A DNA stretch of 64,000 nt from Clavelina lepadiformis (GCF_947623445.1 NC_135244.1:7316001-7380000), one strand, 5' to 3'. Positions 11,339 to 22,776 are shown, counted from the first letter of the stretch. The notes: generated from the letters alone by a model not told the origin. Numbers and translations: made by a program.

Positions 11339-11754
11339 ATGGCGTCTGGTGGAGTGAGTTGTAAATTATAAAAAGTTCGTCTTTAATTGATCTTACTCAG
11401 AGTTACAGTATATACGTTGCCCTAAGCAACAAGGTCAACTGGCATAGGAAACTATATGTTTTCTTCTTTTAGGTTAGTAGTTTGACAAGAAGTTAACGAA
11501 AATAAAGTTTTTGGTAAATGGTATTTCTACTCAGACTTATCTGATATAGGCATACATACATACGAGCATCGATATATAGGCTGCTATATCGATAAGCCGC
11601 AGACATTTCGAATTTCATTGAATTCATTATCAATATTAATAGTGTTGTTGGTAACATTTATTTATTCTTCGTATGACACGAAACTCCCAACAGTTTGCTT
11701 TTAAGTATATTTTGCGGTACTGTTCGCACTAAGTCCATATAGTTTGACAAAGAT

Positions 11755-12007
11755 GGTGTACAGACACATAATCACGCGACACTTAATCACCGACACATAA
11801 TCACTTGGACAGTTAATCACGCAACATTTGATCACACGTGGGAAATGTGAGTAACTGCACGAAGATAAACTAAAATTTCACTTGACAGATAACGATCAAA
11901 TGTGTTTTGTAAATGTGTGATTAAATGTTGCGTGATTAAATGTCCAAGTGATTATGTGTCGGTGATTAAGTGTCGCGTGATTAAGTGTCGCGTGATTAAG
12001 TGTCACC
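11755..12007. mobile_element. Foldback MITE with ends of tandem ATCAC units
   Basis: Left arm units include GACACTTAATCAC, GACACATAATCAC and GACAGTTAATCAC. The right arm repeats them inverted and in the same order (GTGATTAAGTGTC and relatives). A short AT-rich centre of about 60 bp separates the arms. There is no coding content and I found no convincing target duplication. It lies in the P450 intron between exon C (12076-12199) and the interrupted exon. The build resembles the MULE arms, but the unit core is ATCAC rather than ATCGAA, so it is a separate family or a distant relative. Confidence 0.65.
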
Positions 12008-13988
12008 AAACTAATAAAAATGTATGCCGGCGACTCTTATGTATGTTCTATTTATTGCTGAAAATGTTCAGATACCTCTGATAGCATATTCAGCATTTCG
12101 GAATTTCTCATTTGCGCTTTAAACGGTGGAATAAATCGCAGGAGGTTGTAAAAGTAGATCAAAATCATGATCAATTTGGCATCTTTCGGATCTCCATACC
12201 TACATGTAAAGTTGTGAACAAATGAAACGATGATGCAATGATTGCGTTTGTGAAACAGAAATCCATCGTTGTATACACTAGAGTGACTAGACCATCGATA
12301 TAAGTATAATGTAGACGTAACTTACTGCATCTTCAATGTGTGCAATATTTCTCGAAATTTTGGGTCATCATAATCGAATCGCCTTCCAAGTGCGATAACG
12401 CATATGATATTTGCAATAACGTTGTTATAGTAATCCAGCTAATAAAAGCAAGAAGTTGTGGGTTACTTTTAAGGATTTCATATAAGCCACCCAAAGTATA
12501 AAGTTGCGTTTGCATTTTGTATGAAAGGCTTTCAGATAAAATTAATTCATTTAATTTATTGCTTGTCATTATGGAGCGGGAAATATGAAACAAACAAAAG
12601 CTAATGTTGTGTTAATGATGTTAATAATGTTATGAAAAGAGAGTTACCCCCAAAGCCACAGGTTTTCCAACCATAGTTTCTAGCTTTTCGAAGAAATATT
12701 GCGCTTCCTGAGTTATTATATCTTCCATTTTCTTCTTCCCCATTCCAAGGCTATGAAATTAAAATGAATATTATAAAATATGGCAACAAAGCTGCGTGCA
12801 GGGTAGATATGAAATACTCTTTTATTAACGTATTAAAGCAACCGTACTTAAGGTAGTCCAGTCTTGTAATGACTCCGATCAAAGTCCAAAATGCTCGATT
12901 TACGTTAAGATATGACAATTGTGAGAGCAAAAAAGACAACCTTTGGTGCCGCTTACAAAATCGGATATTTTACTAAACAATTACAACTCCCTGCAAGAAG
13001 TATTATGATCGCCCACGCTTAAAGTAATTATTACATCATTCGCGATTACGTATTTATCATTACGTCACGCGCTGTGCCTCATGGTATAGCTTACGCTGAA
13101 ATTTTCTCCAAATAATCTTTCATGTATTGGCTATTTTTATACTCGTCTTAGTCTGACAATCTATTCAATGTTAAATGTAAACTTAGCTGTAGTAGCCTAG
13201 TTAGGCTATGTGTGATAAATTGTTTGCAGACTTCCTTTACTTTACTCTGTAGTTTTACGTCATATGTAGCATTATTGGTATAAGTGACGTACTTGAATAA
13301 TCGAGCTAAGTTTCAGTACCAGGCTTCGGTATATTTTCTCTGATCAATCTCAGCGAATTTTTACCAAATATATCGACGTATTTTTATGACCAGCATCCTG
13401 AATGTGTGAGAAATGCTTACTGATTATTGCATTAGCGCATGTATATATTCTTGTACCTATTGATAGTTTTGTCTAGGGATGTGCCGCGAAGAAGATTATT
13501 CGGGTTCGTGCGAACCCGCGGAACCCGCAAAACTAAAAGTTTTAATACAAATGCCCAAACTCTCAAAATTATCGGAAAGCTTTGGAATTGTTGAAAATTT
13601 TCCATCTTTAACCTTTCATAACTTGTGTGGTGGTAGTATTTTGGTATAGACATAAGCTACATGACATGGAAACTAACCAAAATCAAAGTTTGGAAACTGA
13701 AAAACAACGCGTCAACATTAACGGTCACTTGATATATGATGTTGCGCAGTGGTGTATATCGTAGACTTGAAGAAAAGCACAACTACTATGGCGTAACGTG
13801 AATAGATACAAACACAGAATATAAAGCGGCGATCGCTTTGTTGAGCGATACAATTTATGCAAGTTGAGGTGACACACCGTATTCATGTGCACAAAGCAAG
13901 TACACAATAATGTGGGGAAACAACTCTACAAAACATCGCTTTCCAACCCTCCACAACTAGTAAGATTTTATTCACAACGATTATTTAA

Positions 13989-14501
13989 ATGTTAACCAAA
14001 GACTGTACAAAGCAACCTGGCATTCAAGATAAACCTAAACTTTCAAGGAACAAAAGTGACTTCCAAAAGTTGACAGCTAGACTAGACTTAGGCACGGGTT
14101 GCCGACCAGGTGTGGTTGATATTACGTCACCAAGTGAAATTTATGTGCATGATGGATGTTGGGAATCGGGACAAAGTATGAATAGGATATCTCCTATATT
14201 GTCATCCGCGGGAACACTTCAAAATGGTCATGGTCGGAATTGGATAAGCGATAGACTTGGTGCACACTTGTTGATTTTTAATGCAAGAAGCTGTCGTTAT
14301 TGTCACAAAAAGATATTTGTAAAAGATAAGAAAACATTTTTTAGCAATCCTGTGGACTGTTTGGGTGACATTAAATTCAGGAAATCGAAGAAAAGTTTTA
14401 AACGAGCAAAGAAACGTAGATTAAAATCGAGGAAACTTGTAACCTTGCATCACTTTATTTCAGGAAATATGTTTGAATCAACTAAAGAAATCAAAAACTA
14501 G
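13989..14501 (+). CDS. Unassigned ORF, 170 codons
   Basis: An open frame from ATG 13989. I do not recognise it. Visible traits: a CRYCHKK segment with two Cys spaced as in small zinc-binding motifs (about residue 101), and a strongly basic stretch with KKSFKRAKKRRLKSRK near residues 133-150 that would suit a nuclear or nucleic-acid-binding protein. An acceptor-like run (TTTATTTCAG) occurs inside the 3' end, so the true last exon may differ. It could be a real small gene, an exon of a larger one, or a remnant of a mobile element, since degenerate inverted ends may lie near 13473 and 14820. Confidence 0.3.
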   Translation: MLTKDCTKQPGIQDKPKLSRNKSDFQKLTARLDLGTGCRPGVVDITSPSEIYVHDGCWESGQSMNRISPILSSAGTLQNGHGRNWISDRLGAHLLIFNARSCRYCHKKIFVKDKKTFFSNPVDCLGDIKFRKSKKSFKRAKKRRLKSRKLVTLHHFISGNMFESTKEIKN

Positions 14502-15122
14502 TACAATATTGACATAGGCACAATTTTATGCAAACTTTACAGCCTAAATTTGCGATTTCTGGTTGTCCCACTCAATTTCTATAATAAGGCTGTGGGCTGT
14601 GACGTATCATTGGGGTCGATACGTGAGAAGCCGCCGTTGATAGAACTCGGTGGACGCAAAGAACTCCGTGGTTATCTGGCTTCTCAGAAGGGGCTGTTTC
14701 CCAGCATCACTGGCCGATAAAATCAAATCCAACCATCGTATATTTGGCGATGCAAGACTGTGTTCTGTATTAACTCGGGTTCCTTTAAAGAATACGCGAA
14801 TACGAAAAACGCGCATCCCGCAAACACGATACTGATTACTGCTATGTAATTGATTACAAAACAAAGGTGGCACTGTATGCCACTAGACCTTACTCAATTT
14901 GTTATTCTTCCGGTACGTTTCCTAGCTTCAGTTTGATTGCTTGTTCCAGACCATGACGCTTTCATGCAGTCACAAAAATGTTCAATTGCAATTAAACATG
15001 GTTTGCAAAATGGACATAATTAAACAAGAAATTAGCAAACTGGAAATATGAAATATCCAAGCAAGAAGTGAAAAAATAAATTGTATGATATGTATAGTTT
15101 GGTTGCTAACAGGCATAATAAT

Positions 15123-15204
15123 CATCAAATGCAAGGCACAACTGGTAAAACTTCTGTTCAATAAAGTTCTGTTTTTAACTAGTTGTGCCTTGTATTTGTT
15201 GATT
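15123..15204. repeat. Snap-back repeat
   Basis: ATCAAATGCAAGGCACAACT at 15124-15143 is matched inverted by AGTTGTGCCTTGTATTTGTT at 15181-15200. A related sequence with the same lead-in (GGTTGCYAMCAGGCATAATA) occurs at about 34405-34460. It is probably a dispersed non-coding repeat. Confidence 0.45.
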
Positions 15205-15290
15205 GCATTATATGTGTTTAAACCTTTTCATGGTCACTTTTTTTCTATTTTCTTGATTGGAGTTTGTTTTGACAAATTATTTCAACTTAT

Positions 15291-15620
15291 GTCGGCTCAG
15301 TAGCCTAATGGTTCGAGCGCTGGCATTGCAATAAATATGGTTTGTGTTTGATACCCAGTGGCGCTATAGTGGTCAGCTATTGTAATGTCCTCAGGCAAGG
15401 CATTGACAACGCTTGCTCCTGTTCAGTGGACCTGGTGGACAGTTCTAAATTCGGGCAATGCTGTATAAAATATCACAAAAAGAAAATAAACATATGTGTG
15501 ACAAACGGAACTTGCACAAAGGCTAGCTCGGTAACCGGGTCTTGAGCGATAAGGAATCATCGCCGGGTTTAGCACATGCAAAGACTTTCCTGAGTCCAAA
15601 GATAAAGATTATATCATAGC
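15291..15620 (+). mobile_element. tRNA-derived SINE
   Basis: The start looks like a degenerate tRNA: an A-box-like TAGCCTAATGG at 15301-15311 and a B-box-like TGTTTGATACC near 15345, spaced as in a Pol III promoter. A non-tRNA body follows, then a tail with GCAAAGACTTTCC and GATAAAGATTATATCAT. The same tail occurs alone at about 53495-53545, supporting a dispersed family. Direct repeats at the ends are not clear. Confidence 0.6.
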
Positions 15621-16758
15621 ATTTAAATTTAATGCAATTGTGAGGATTTTCTTCACTTCTTCAGATGTTTGCAGTTTAATTCAGTTGCAGAGCTCTCTGC
15701 ATTTTTTTGTTTGAAATTTTCTAGGATACCAGTAAATGGTAATTAATTCTGTATCATGGTAATTTACAGTGCTTTGTACTTCTATGTATAAAAATATCTA
15801 ATTCAGCATTTTCTTTTTACAGTATTCGTATGGATTACTTGTTAAATGCCATATTTTGACCACATTTTTATTTTCTTGTTCGAATTAAAATCCGATACTT
15901 GACAAATTCCTGTATGAATTAATGCAGTTTGTTAAGTTTTACTTAAGATATTTCCAGTTCACCAACTTTATGTGTTATTGATTATGGTTGTTTTCATATC
16001 CTGTTTGGAAAATTCCAATTTGTTCAAATCTGTATAAACATACTAGAGTTTTATTATGGTGCCCCACATAAAGTACAAGTAAAAATGATTCTAAAAAGAT
16101 AAACCATAATCAGATAACAGATAATCCACAGGTGTGAAGATAACCACAATGGTGTTACAAAGATGAATTACTTTCTTTTGTTTTTTTATTACTTTATTCT
16201 TAGTTAATTAAATTACAGTATATGAAATTAAGCATGCCAAAGTAGCTGTTTATAAAGAAACAGGTTACGTTATCATAGTACAAGCTTGGTTTATCAGGAA
16301 ATTTAATCGATAATCCCTGCAAACACTTACCTCAATGAGGATATTCAACATTACAAAATTGTTTGATTGCTATAGGCTACAGAATTTGAAAGTTGTCGCA
16401 GACTATTAATTAATAACTTTTTCATGGCTTGTAGTTGTACCATATTTGATACCATATACAGTAACCATGAAAGCTACTGTATAACTTTAATTAATTATCA
16501 GTATAAATGTTAACTATAATTGTTTTATATGAATGTTGTGTGGTAGGGTGGGTTGCCTCGGTTTTTAGTGTGTTAAATTTAAATGTCTTTCCTAAAAAAG
16601 CTTAACAACCATTAATTTAGACAGACGCAGTCAAACTTATCAGATGGAGTATAAATATACTGCTCTTTGGGAATAGTTAAAGTTAATATGTTATTTAATA
16701 TTCTAATAGTAATTTATGACAGGTAAGTAGTAACAGAAGGTTTGGGGAACTGAAGGTT
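15621..16758. other. Non-coding, upstream of LRWD1
   Basis: AT-rich with no convincing exon. It presumably contains the LRWD1 promoter. A possible splice acceptor lies at 16716-16736 just before the start codon, so a short 5' UTR intron or a trans-splice site cannot be excluded. Confidence 0.4.
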
Positions 16759-18756
16759 ATGGCATCTAATGTCAACCATCCTGCATGGAAGGGAAAAGTT
16801 GATGAAACATTTCTTAAAGTCATAACTGGTGTTGATTCATTGGCAGAAATTGAAGACCTACAGCTCTGCTCTCTTGGTCTTCAAAACAGCCATTTAGAGT
16901 CTGGTGTTTTTAACAAACTTGTGTCATTGGAAGAACTAAATCTGTCTTGTAACAAGTTAACAAAAATACCAGGTGATGTAGTGCTGAAAGAACTTAAGTA
17001 TCTGGACATATCCAACAACAAAGTAGAAGATGTTGAATGGCTGAGCAAGTTTAGCAACTTAAAAGATGTTGACATTTATGGGAATGAATCTGTTACTATT
17101 GATGACCGATACAAGATTATGTTTCTTTTGGAAAATCTTGAAAAACTAGATGGCAAAGGAGTTGAAGAAAAGGAAAAAATTGGTAATAAGTTCACATTGG
17201 AACTCCTCCAACGTATGGAAAATCGCTGGACTCGAACATTTGCTCAGATGCTTGAGAAGGCAGACACGGAATCCAAGGTTAATGATGTTATTAAGAAATT
17301 TACCACAGTCTCAAAAGAAACAGTTCGCTTTGGAGCAAACTCATTTAAAGGATTCAGATTATGGAGAATTGAAACAATTGCCAAGCAGCTTGTTGCATTT
17401 AAGATCACTTATCCAAATTGCAATTACATGAAAATGCTTGATGGAGAGATAACGTCATCAGTTTCTACTTCACCCACCACACTTCAAAAACACAAACATG
17501 TAAAGGGAAAGGAAGATCAGTTTAAAAGAAAAAAGCTTTCGGTATCAGGTGCTGAAACCCCTTTGGATTACAAGCCTGCCATTTTTTTACAGTGTCATAG
17601 TAAAGAAGAAGGTTGTGATGACTTCTCAACACAGGTTTGGTGCTGTGCATTTGAACCAGATATGAATGATCCTCAAAAGACCACCAATCGTGTAGCCACA
17701 TGTGGAGGAGATAAAGTTTGTGTCATTGACTGCAATGTTGGAAAGGTTCAGTCAAGATTTGAGCAAGCCAATGAGGAGTTTTACACAGCTGCTTGGACAA
17801 CAATTTCACTTGGAAACCACCTTTTGAACATTCTTGTTGCTGCTGGCAGCCTTGGATTTGTGCATTTGATTCATGTTAGTCAAGGAATAAATTACGGTCG
17901 AATAAAAGCCCATTCTTCTCCAGTACAGCATGTTGTCTTTGCAAATACCGCTCCAACCCACTTGTTATCAGCTGACAAAAAAGGTTTTATATACCTTATT
18001 GATATTGACATTCCGACTTTACCAGAGTACAAATTTACTATTAGAAAGCTCATGAGTTTTAATGGAATGGATGCTATCCCACTGAAATTAAAAACTGTGA
18101 AGAACTATTTGTTGGTTGGCAGTGAAACAGGTTTCTATTTTTGGAAGGCTCAAGGTTTGAAGTCTCTCCACCTTTCTACTGATAGTAAGGGCAAAAGCAT
18201 ACTTAAGAATATACCGCTTTCTTGTGAGGTAACATTTCCGTTTGTTGAAGAAGAAGATGGCATGTTTGATGCATTAGAAATGATTACTGATGAAGTTGTT
18301 GTCACCAAGTGTAGCCTTAGTGGTGTTATATTTCTCTGGCATCTATCTGAAGTAGAAGACAAGCTGACAAGTCTTCGGAAAAGTGAAAAGAAGGTTGTTG
18401 AAATACAGGCATTGGCTGAACTAAAATGGGCTTCCACAAAGCAGTGCTATATGAATATATCGGTCTGCAGAAAAAAATGCATAATTGCAGCTGGAGATGA
18501 CATGGGCCATATATGGCTATATGATGTTTCTACAGTGATAAATTCAAATAAAACAAGAGCTGATATACCATATGTTGTGATTCAGCCAAGCAACATAGTA
18601 CCTTACCCAGTTTGCACCAAACCAGATGGTGGCATGGTATCGAAAAAAATTCGTGGCAAAAATATCTACAATGATATATGCCTTAGCTCTGATATGAAGT
18701 GCATTGTTGTTGCAGCAGATAATAATATTGTTGCAATATATAAAGACTGGGTGTAA
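16759..18756 (+). CDS. LRWD1: LRWD1 (ORCA), leucine-rich repeat and WD repeat protein, single exon
   Basis: A 665-codon uninterrupted frame. N-terminal leucine-rich repeats span about residues 33-135 (LEELNLSCNKLTKIPG, LKYLDISNNKVEDVEW, ending LEKLDGKG). A helical and basic linker follows. WD40 repeats run from about residue 270 to the end. Family-specific runs include LQCHSKEEGCDDFSTQVWCC, VATCGGDKVCVIDCNVGKV, GDDMGHIWLYDVS and NNIVAIYKDW at the C-terminus. The human protein is close in length (647). LRWD1 is known to bind the origin recognition complex and to stabilise it on chromatin, notably heterochromatin. The start is the first ATG after an upstream in-frame break. The stop overlaps an AATAAA. 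DENND10 begins 615 bp downstream on the same strand. The lack of introns is unusual, since the vertebrate gene has many. Confidence 0.92.
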   Translation: MASNVNHPAWKGKVDETFLKVITGVDSLAEIEDLQLCSLGLQNSHLESGVFNKLVSLEELNLSCNKLTKIPGDVVLKELKYLDISNNKVEDVEWLSKFSNLKDVDIYGNESVTIDDRYKIMFLLENLEKLDGKGVEEKEKIGNKFTLELLQRMENRWTRTFAQMLEKADTESKVNDVIKKFTTVSKETVRFGANSFKGFRLWRIETIAKQLVAFKITYPNCNYMKMLDGEITSSVSTSPTTLQKHKHVKGKEDQFKRKKLSVSGAETPLDYKPAIFLQCHSKEEGCDDFSTQVWCCAFEPDMNDPQKTTNRVATCGGDKVCVIDCNVGKVQSRFEQANEEFYTAAWTTISLGNHLLNILVAAGSLGFVHLIHVSQGINYGRIKAHSSPVQHVVFANTAPTHLLSADKKGFIYLIDIDIPTLPEYKFTIRKLMSFNGMDAIPLKLKTVKNYLLVGSETGFYFWKAQGLKSLHLSTDSKGKSILKNIPLSCEVTFPFVEEEDGMFDALEMITDEVVVTKCSLSGVIFLWHLSEVEDKLTSLRKSEKKVVEIQALAELKWASTKQCYMNISVCRKKCIIAAGDDMGHIWLYDVSTVINSNKTRADIPYVVIQPSNIVPYPVCTKPDGGMVSKKIRGKNIYNDICLSSDMKCIVVAADNNIVAIYKDWV

Positions 18757-19371
18757 TAAATTATGTGCATCATTTTTCACCCCAGAGTACTTTTTTGACT
18801 GTGTTTTATGGTAAAAGTGTGTCTGTCATTCTAAAAGTCGTTTTTGCTGCTGAAAACTTATTTTAGTTGTTTATTTGTTAATTGACATACTTATTTTTGT
18901 TGAGAAGTGCGTTATATCCAATGGTTTTGGATATTTTGTTTTTTAATTAAAATGCAGTAAGCGGTCCACAGAAGAATCATTTTAGCATGTTTTTTTTAGG
19001 TGCTTTTTCTTTATGTGCAGCAAAACACCACTCCCACTTCACTGTGTGGCAATGCTATAAATATCAATTTTGAGCAATTTAGCCATTTTGTTTTTTTTAC
19101 CTGGTTGCCTTGCATAGGTTTTGTATACTGTCGAGTCATATTACATAGTTGGTGTTCTTCATTCTAACTTTCTATTCTACATCACTGCCATTTCATAATG
19201 CATAGACTATTTTTCGTCATGCAGTTTTATTGTTTCTATAATATTGCACAAACGCCTTCAATTTTAATGGTGAAGCATTATTGTTGTATGCAGATATAAG
19301 ATAACTACAATCTGCGTGAGGAAAATGTTGTAGATCTACTCAACATTTGCTGTGTGACAGAATAGTGAAAC

Positions 19372-22300
19372 ATGGCATTGGCTTCATTAAATGCCGCTGG
19401 AATTGTTGGTGAGTTTGTGTATCTGTTATTTTAACTGGTTGTTTCCTTAATATTTGCTGCCAGGGCTAAACTAGAAAATATTTCAATTATGCCAACTGAT
19501 TAATGATTATTGTCAATGATCGGTATTGTAGTTTGAATTATTTGAAACATCTGTATTCAAAAAAAATAATTTTGTTCCAATTTTCTATTCAAAAAGGTGC
19601 CACTTAAACCCAAGTGTGAGATTGTTTGATAGGTAAAATTTTTATAACTTTCTTGTTTTAGAAAGGGACAAAAACGGAGGGATTATGTGGGTTTGGTCAT
19701 TTCCAACCTTTACAGATCTACAGAAAGACATTGCAATGAAAAAATGTTGCTTAACTTGGCAAACGGACAAACAAATGAAAAATATGGACATTATTCCATT
19801 TGTATATTATCAACATAGCAAACTGTGGTTTTATATATTATCAACAGTCACTAGTGAAGAAACTGCTGTAAAAAGTGTAAGCTTATTCATTTCACAATGA
19901 AAAGTGGTTGTAAATGGTATTAACTACTACTAACACATAATAGACGATATAAACTAATTTACCATTTATAACAAGGCCTTCTGAAGTTTAATTTGAAAAC
20001 CTAATTGCTAAAAGTTCATTGCAATAGAAGTTTTGTGTTAGACTATTCTTTGGACATGTCAATTATGCGATTTTCATTGTTTCTTTAAGGTATCCCATTT
20101 CTCTATTATATTATGTGGAAAAGATTTCAATCCTGAAAAATATAGCGCTTTGTCTCGAATACTGAGCCGTTGTTATGACGTGTCTGGAAATCCAGTTATA
20201 ATACTTGAACAGTACTTAAAGGTGCTTACCTTGGGATACTGCCAGAGCAATAATAATGGAGTTTTTAAAGTTGCAGACTTTGATATTCAAAAAACTTACT
20301 TAGCTGCTAAGCTTAAAGGTATTATAAAAAATTCGATTTTTATTTGATTTATTGTATTTTTTATTTGTGACAGGAAACTGAAATTTTAGCTATGAAAGTA
20401 CTTTGGACTACTTTCATTCATGTGATTACAGTATTTAATGTTTATCTTTATAATTTGTAGACTTCATAAATATGTTTGGAATGGAATCTGTCTTGGTGTA
20501 TGTTGCAGTTGTGTTGAAAAGGAGAGTTGTTGTTTTCCATGATAGAATACAAGCACTACTGGATCTAATTAGGTAACTTCCATCATTTTGCATTGGTTTC
20601 TACTGTATAGACCAGGGGTGGGCAAATTTGTTCAATGAAAGAGTCACTTGCGGAAAAATATAAACACCAGCGAGCCGCAAAATCAGTAATGATTGTCAAT
20701 TTGGTTATTATACTATTAGTAGTCATTTTGGGATATTACTTTTTAACTAAAAGACCCATAAAAACATGTTGGTGAGGTGCATTTTGACAACCTTTGCCAT
20801 AGAGCAGCGTGGTCCAACTGCAGGCCCGCGAGCACCGATTTTTTGGCCCACGAACTGATAGTCAGCTTTGATAGTCGCTATTGTCGAGGAAGAACCTCGA
20901 CCGCAGATGTCACATTGATCAGCATTTAATAGCTAAGCTCTTCAGTTCTAATTTAAAAACATTGGCCCGCAGGATAAAAAAATTTTCTGATTTTGGCCCG
21001 CGATGAAAAGAAGTGGGACCACGCTGCCATAGAGTATAGAATCTATACCTGAAAACAATGTCGGAATCGATGTCTAGTGTTACGTCATAAACGAAATCCT
21101 GGCCTAAATAAAGAAAAACTACACAGAAACTTTCATAAACGGTACTCTTGGTAGCCTTTACATTTTTTGGAATTTTACGATTCGACTAGAAGAGCCACAA
21201 AAAACATGCCGGAGAGCCGCATGCGGCTCGCGAGCCGCAGTTTGCCCACGTCTGGTATAGACCTTGAACTTCGATCTGGCTTAATGTGGGTATTGTTCAA
21301 AACACGACAATCATTCAGTTACCACAATTAATTAAACCTAATTGACATACTTACTAGTGATTGGAAGATTGAAAAATTTTTCTTGGTGATTGTTTCTATT
21401 ACCAGTTCCAATTTTTACCCACTAAATAAACATGCATACTATTGGTTAATTGAGAAAAAAGAACTAAATAGGCATGTATACTGTAGGTCTCACAAATTTT
21501 ATTATGAAAGTGAAATAAAGCTGGTATTTTTAGATGTGCCTTATAGTATAGACTAATAAATGTGTGCGGTCAATGTGGAAAACTATGATGTCAACGTTGG
21601 TTATAAAACCTGAAGCTGCTATAACCAATAAATAATTCTCACTGATAATTCGAATTAATTTTTCTGCCACTTGTTGTAATCAAGGTTTAAAAATATTCTG
21701 CAATAGAAGAATTTTGTATAATAAAAATTTTTGGTCTGTGCTAACATTCTTCTGGTGTAGATACATACATACATGTATTTATACAAATATTAGTGAATTT
21801 CATTGTTAAACTTCTTGATCTAATTGCTGAATTTCAGCATTTAAAAAAATTCCAATGGTACCAATGGCATATGTTTTCCATAAAAATCGGTGTAACACTT
21901 AAATTATGGGTAAAAATAAGGGTTCAACCTGTTCTCAAGTTTTTCCGATTACTTGTTTCTGGTATCAATCCTAATGATCTTTTTGTTAACAGAGCAATAC
22001 CGTCCCTGGCCTGGCACCAGCAAGACTGGTCGCATCTTCATCCTTGGGTTGAGGATTTTTCAGAGTTGGAAGAATTGCCATATTTTATCACAGGAACAAC
22101 GAATCTTGATCTAAAATCGGCCTCTGAGAATTATGATCTTTTTATTGACGGCACGAGAGAAACTATCACACTTTCTACGCATGCAAAAGGTTCTATTTCA
22201 CTCACTTTGATTACCATTTCATCATTTATACATACTGTCCGTGTCAACTTATTCTCAGTATGAAAGTATCATCCACATTGCTTTATGATGTAAATGAACA

Positions 22301-22776
22301 CTGTAAGTAACCTAATGTCATAATTTGCTTTTGTAGATACCTTTGCACTTGGTAAAATTCACAAAGATATTGCCAAAACAATGGTTGATCTCGCCAGTGA
22401 TATTGATTCGACGAATCAGGACTTAATCGAGGTGGGTAGTACGTGTTTAATGACCATAATGTAATTCACAGTGCATTTAGGTTTTGTAAAAGATGTGCAT
22501 AATATGACAGTTTTGAACAAATATCTACACTGCTGGTTCGAAGAATGCTCCTGGCGTTACAATATGTAGCAAACAACCGAAAATGATCATAATTAATTGG
22601 CAAATATTTTTTAGGCTATCGATGTAAAAACTCAGGACATTATTTCCAAACTGCGCTCACTAGGTGGCAACGAAGATCGTGTATCTCTTAAAGAAATAAA
22701 ATCTAAGAAATTTAATCAAACAACTGAAAACTTCTTAATTAATCTTGCAATCGCTGAGAGACTAATTGATTCCTGA
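19372..22776 (+). CDS. DENND10: DENND10 (FAM45), DENN-domain protein, seven exons
   Basis: Exons 19372-19408, 19662-19876, 20090-20318, 20461-20572, 21993-22189, 22337-22431 and 22615-22776 all join in phase with GT..AG borders and give 348 residues (human 357). Diagnostic runs: GGIMWVWSFPTF, KCCLTWQT, SHFSIILCGKDFNPEKYSAL, DFINMFGMESVLVYVAVVLK, LAWHQQDWSHLHPWV, YDLFID and TTENFLINLAIAERLI. DENND10 is an atypical DENN protein linked in vertebrates to late endosome function and Rab27-related trafficking. That role is transferred from the family. Intron 4 (20573-21992) is the longest and carries nested hAT elements. An ATTAAA at 22800-22805 is a likely poly(A) signal. Confidence 0.92.
20613..21254. 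mobile_element. hAT non-autonomous element in DENND10 intron 4 (host of a nested one)
   Basis: The ends are CAGGGGTGGGCAAA and, inverted, CAGACGTGGGCAAACT. A perfect 8-bp duplication, GTATAGAC, sits at 20605-20612 and 21255-21262. The subterminal region is rich in GCGGCTCGC-type palindromes. It has no transposase frame. It is interrupted by the element at 20805-21026. Confidence 0.85.
20805..21026. mobile_element. Nested hAT MITE
   Basis: A 222-bp insertion with ends CAGCGTGGTCC and, inverted, CAGCGTGGTCCC. It is flanked by the 8-bp duplication CCATAGAG at 20797-20804 and 21027-21034. GGCCCGCG motifs lie near both ends. Being inside the previous element, it is the younger insertion. Confidence 0.85.

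Larger units (their letters stand above)
8405..12990 (-). pseudogene. Cytochrome P450, CYP2-like, decayed and interrupted by a MULE
   Basis: Minus-strand exons, in order: a poorly preserved one near 12865-12960 (WTLIGVITRLDYL); 12750-12648 (LGMGKKKMEDIITQEAQYFF); 12438-12326 (NIICVIALGRRFDYDDPKF); 12199-12076 (LLRFIPPFKAQM); one split by the transposon (11345-11339, repeated at 9618-9494; IIDEHKQTFDLNCIRDYIDA); 9407-9263 (I-helix AGTETTS); 9077-8914 (K-helix region FLQEVMRYTPALPN); 8716-8405 (haem loop FSTGGRSCLGE, Cys ligand present). CYP2 enzymes are membrane-bound monooxygenases. Signs of decay: the last acceptor reads CAC instead of CAG; exon ending 12076 (phase 0) and exon starting 11345 (needs one carried base) do not match in phase; the exon near 12.9 kb looks frame-broken; no exon with the membrane anchor and proline-rich hinge was found up to 15 kb. 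Confidence 0.75.

Noticed and set aside
13473..14830. Possible large hAT element around the 170-codon ORF
   Set aside because: GGGATGTGCC on the left and inverted GGGATGCGCG on the right are only weakly alike, and no target duplication was found.
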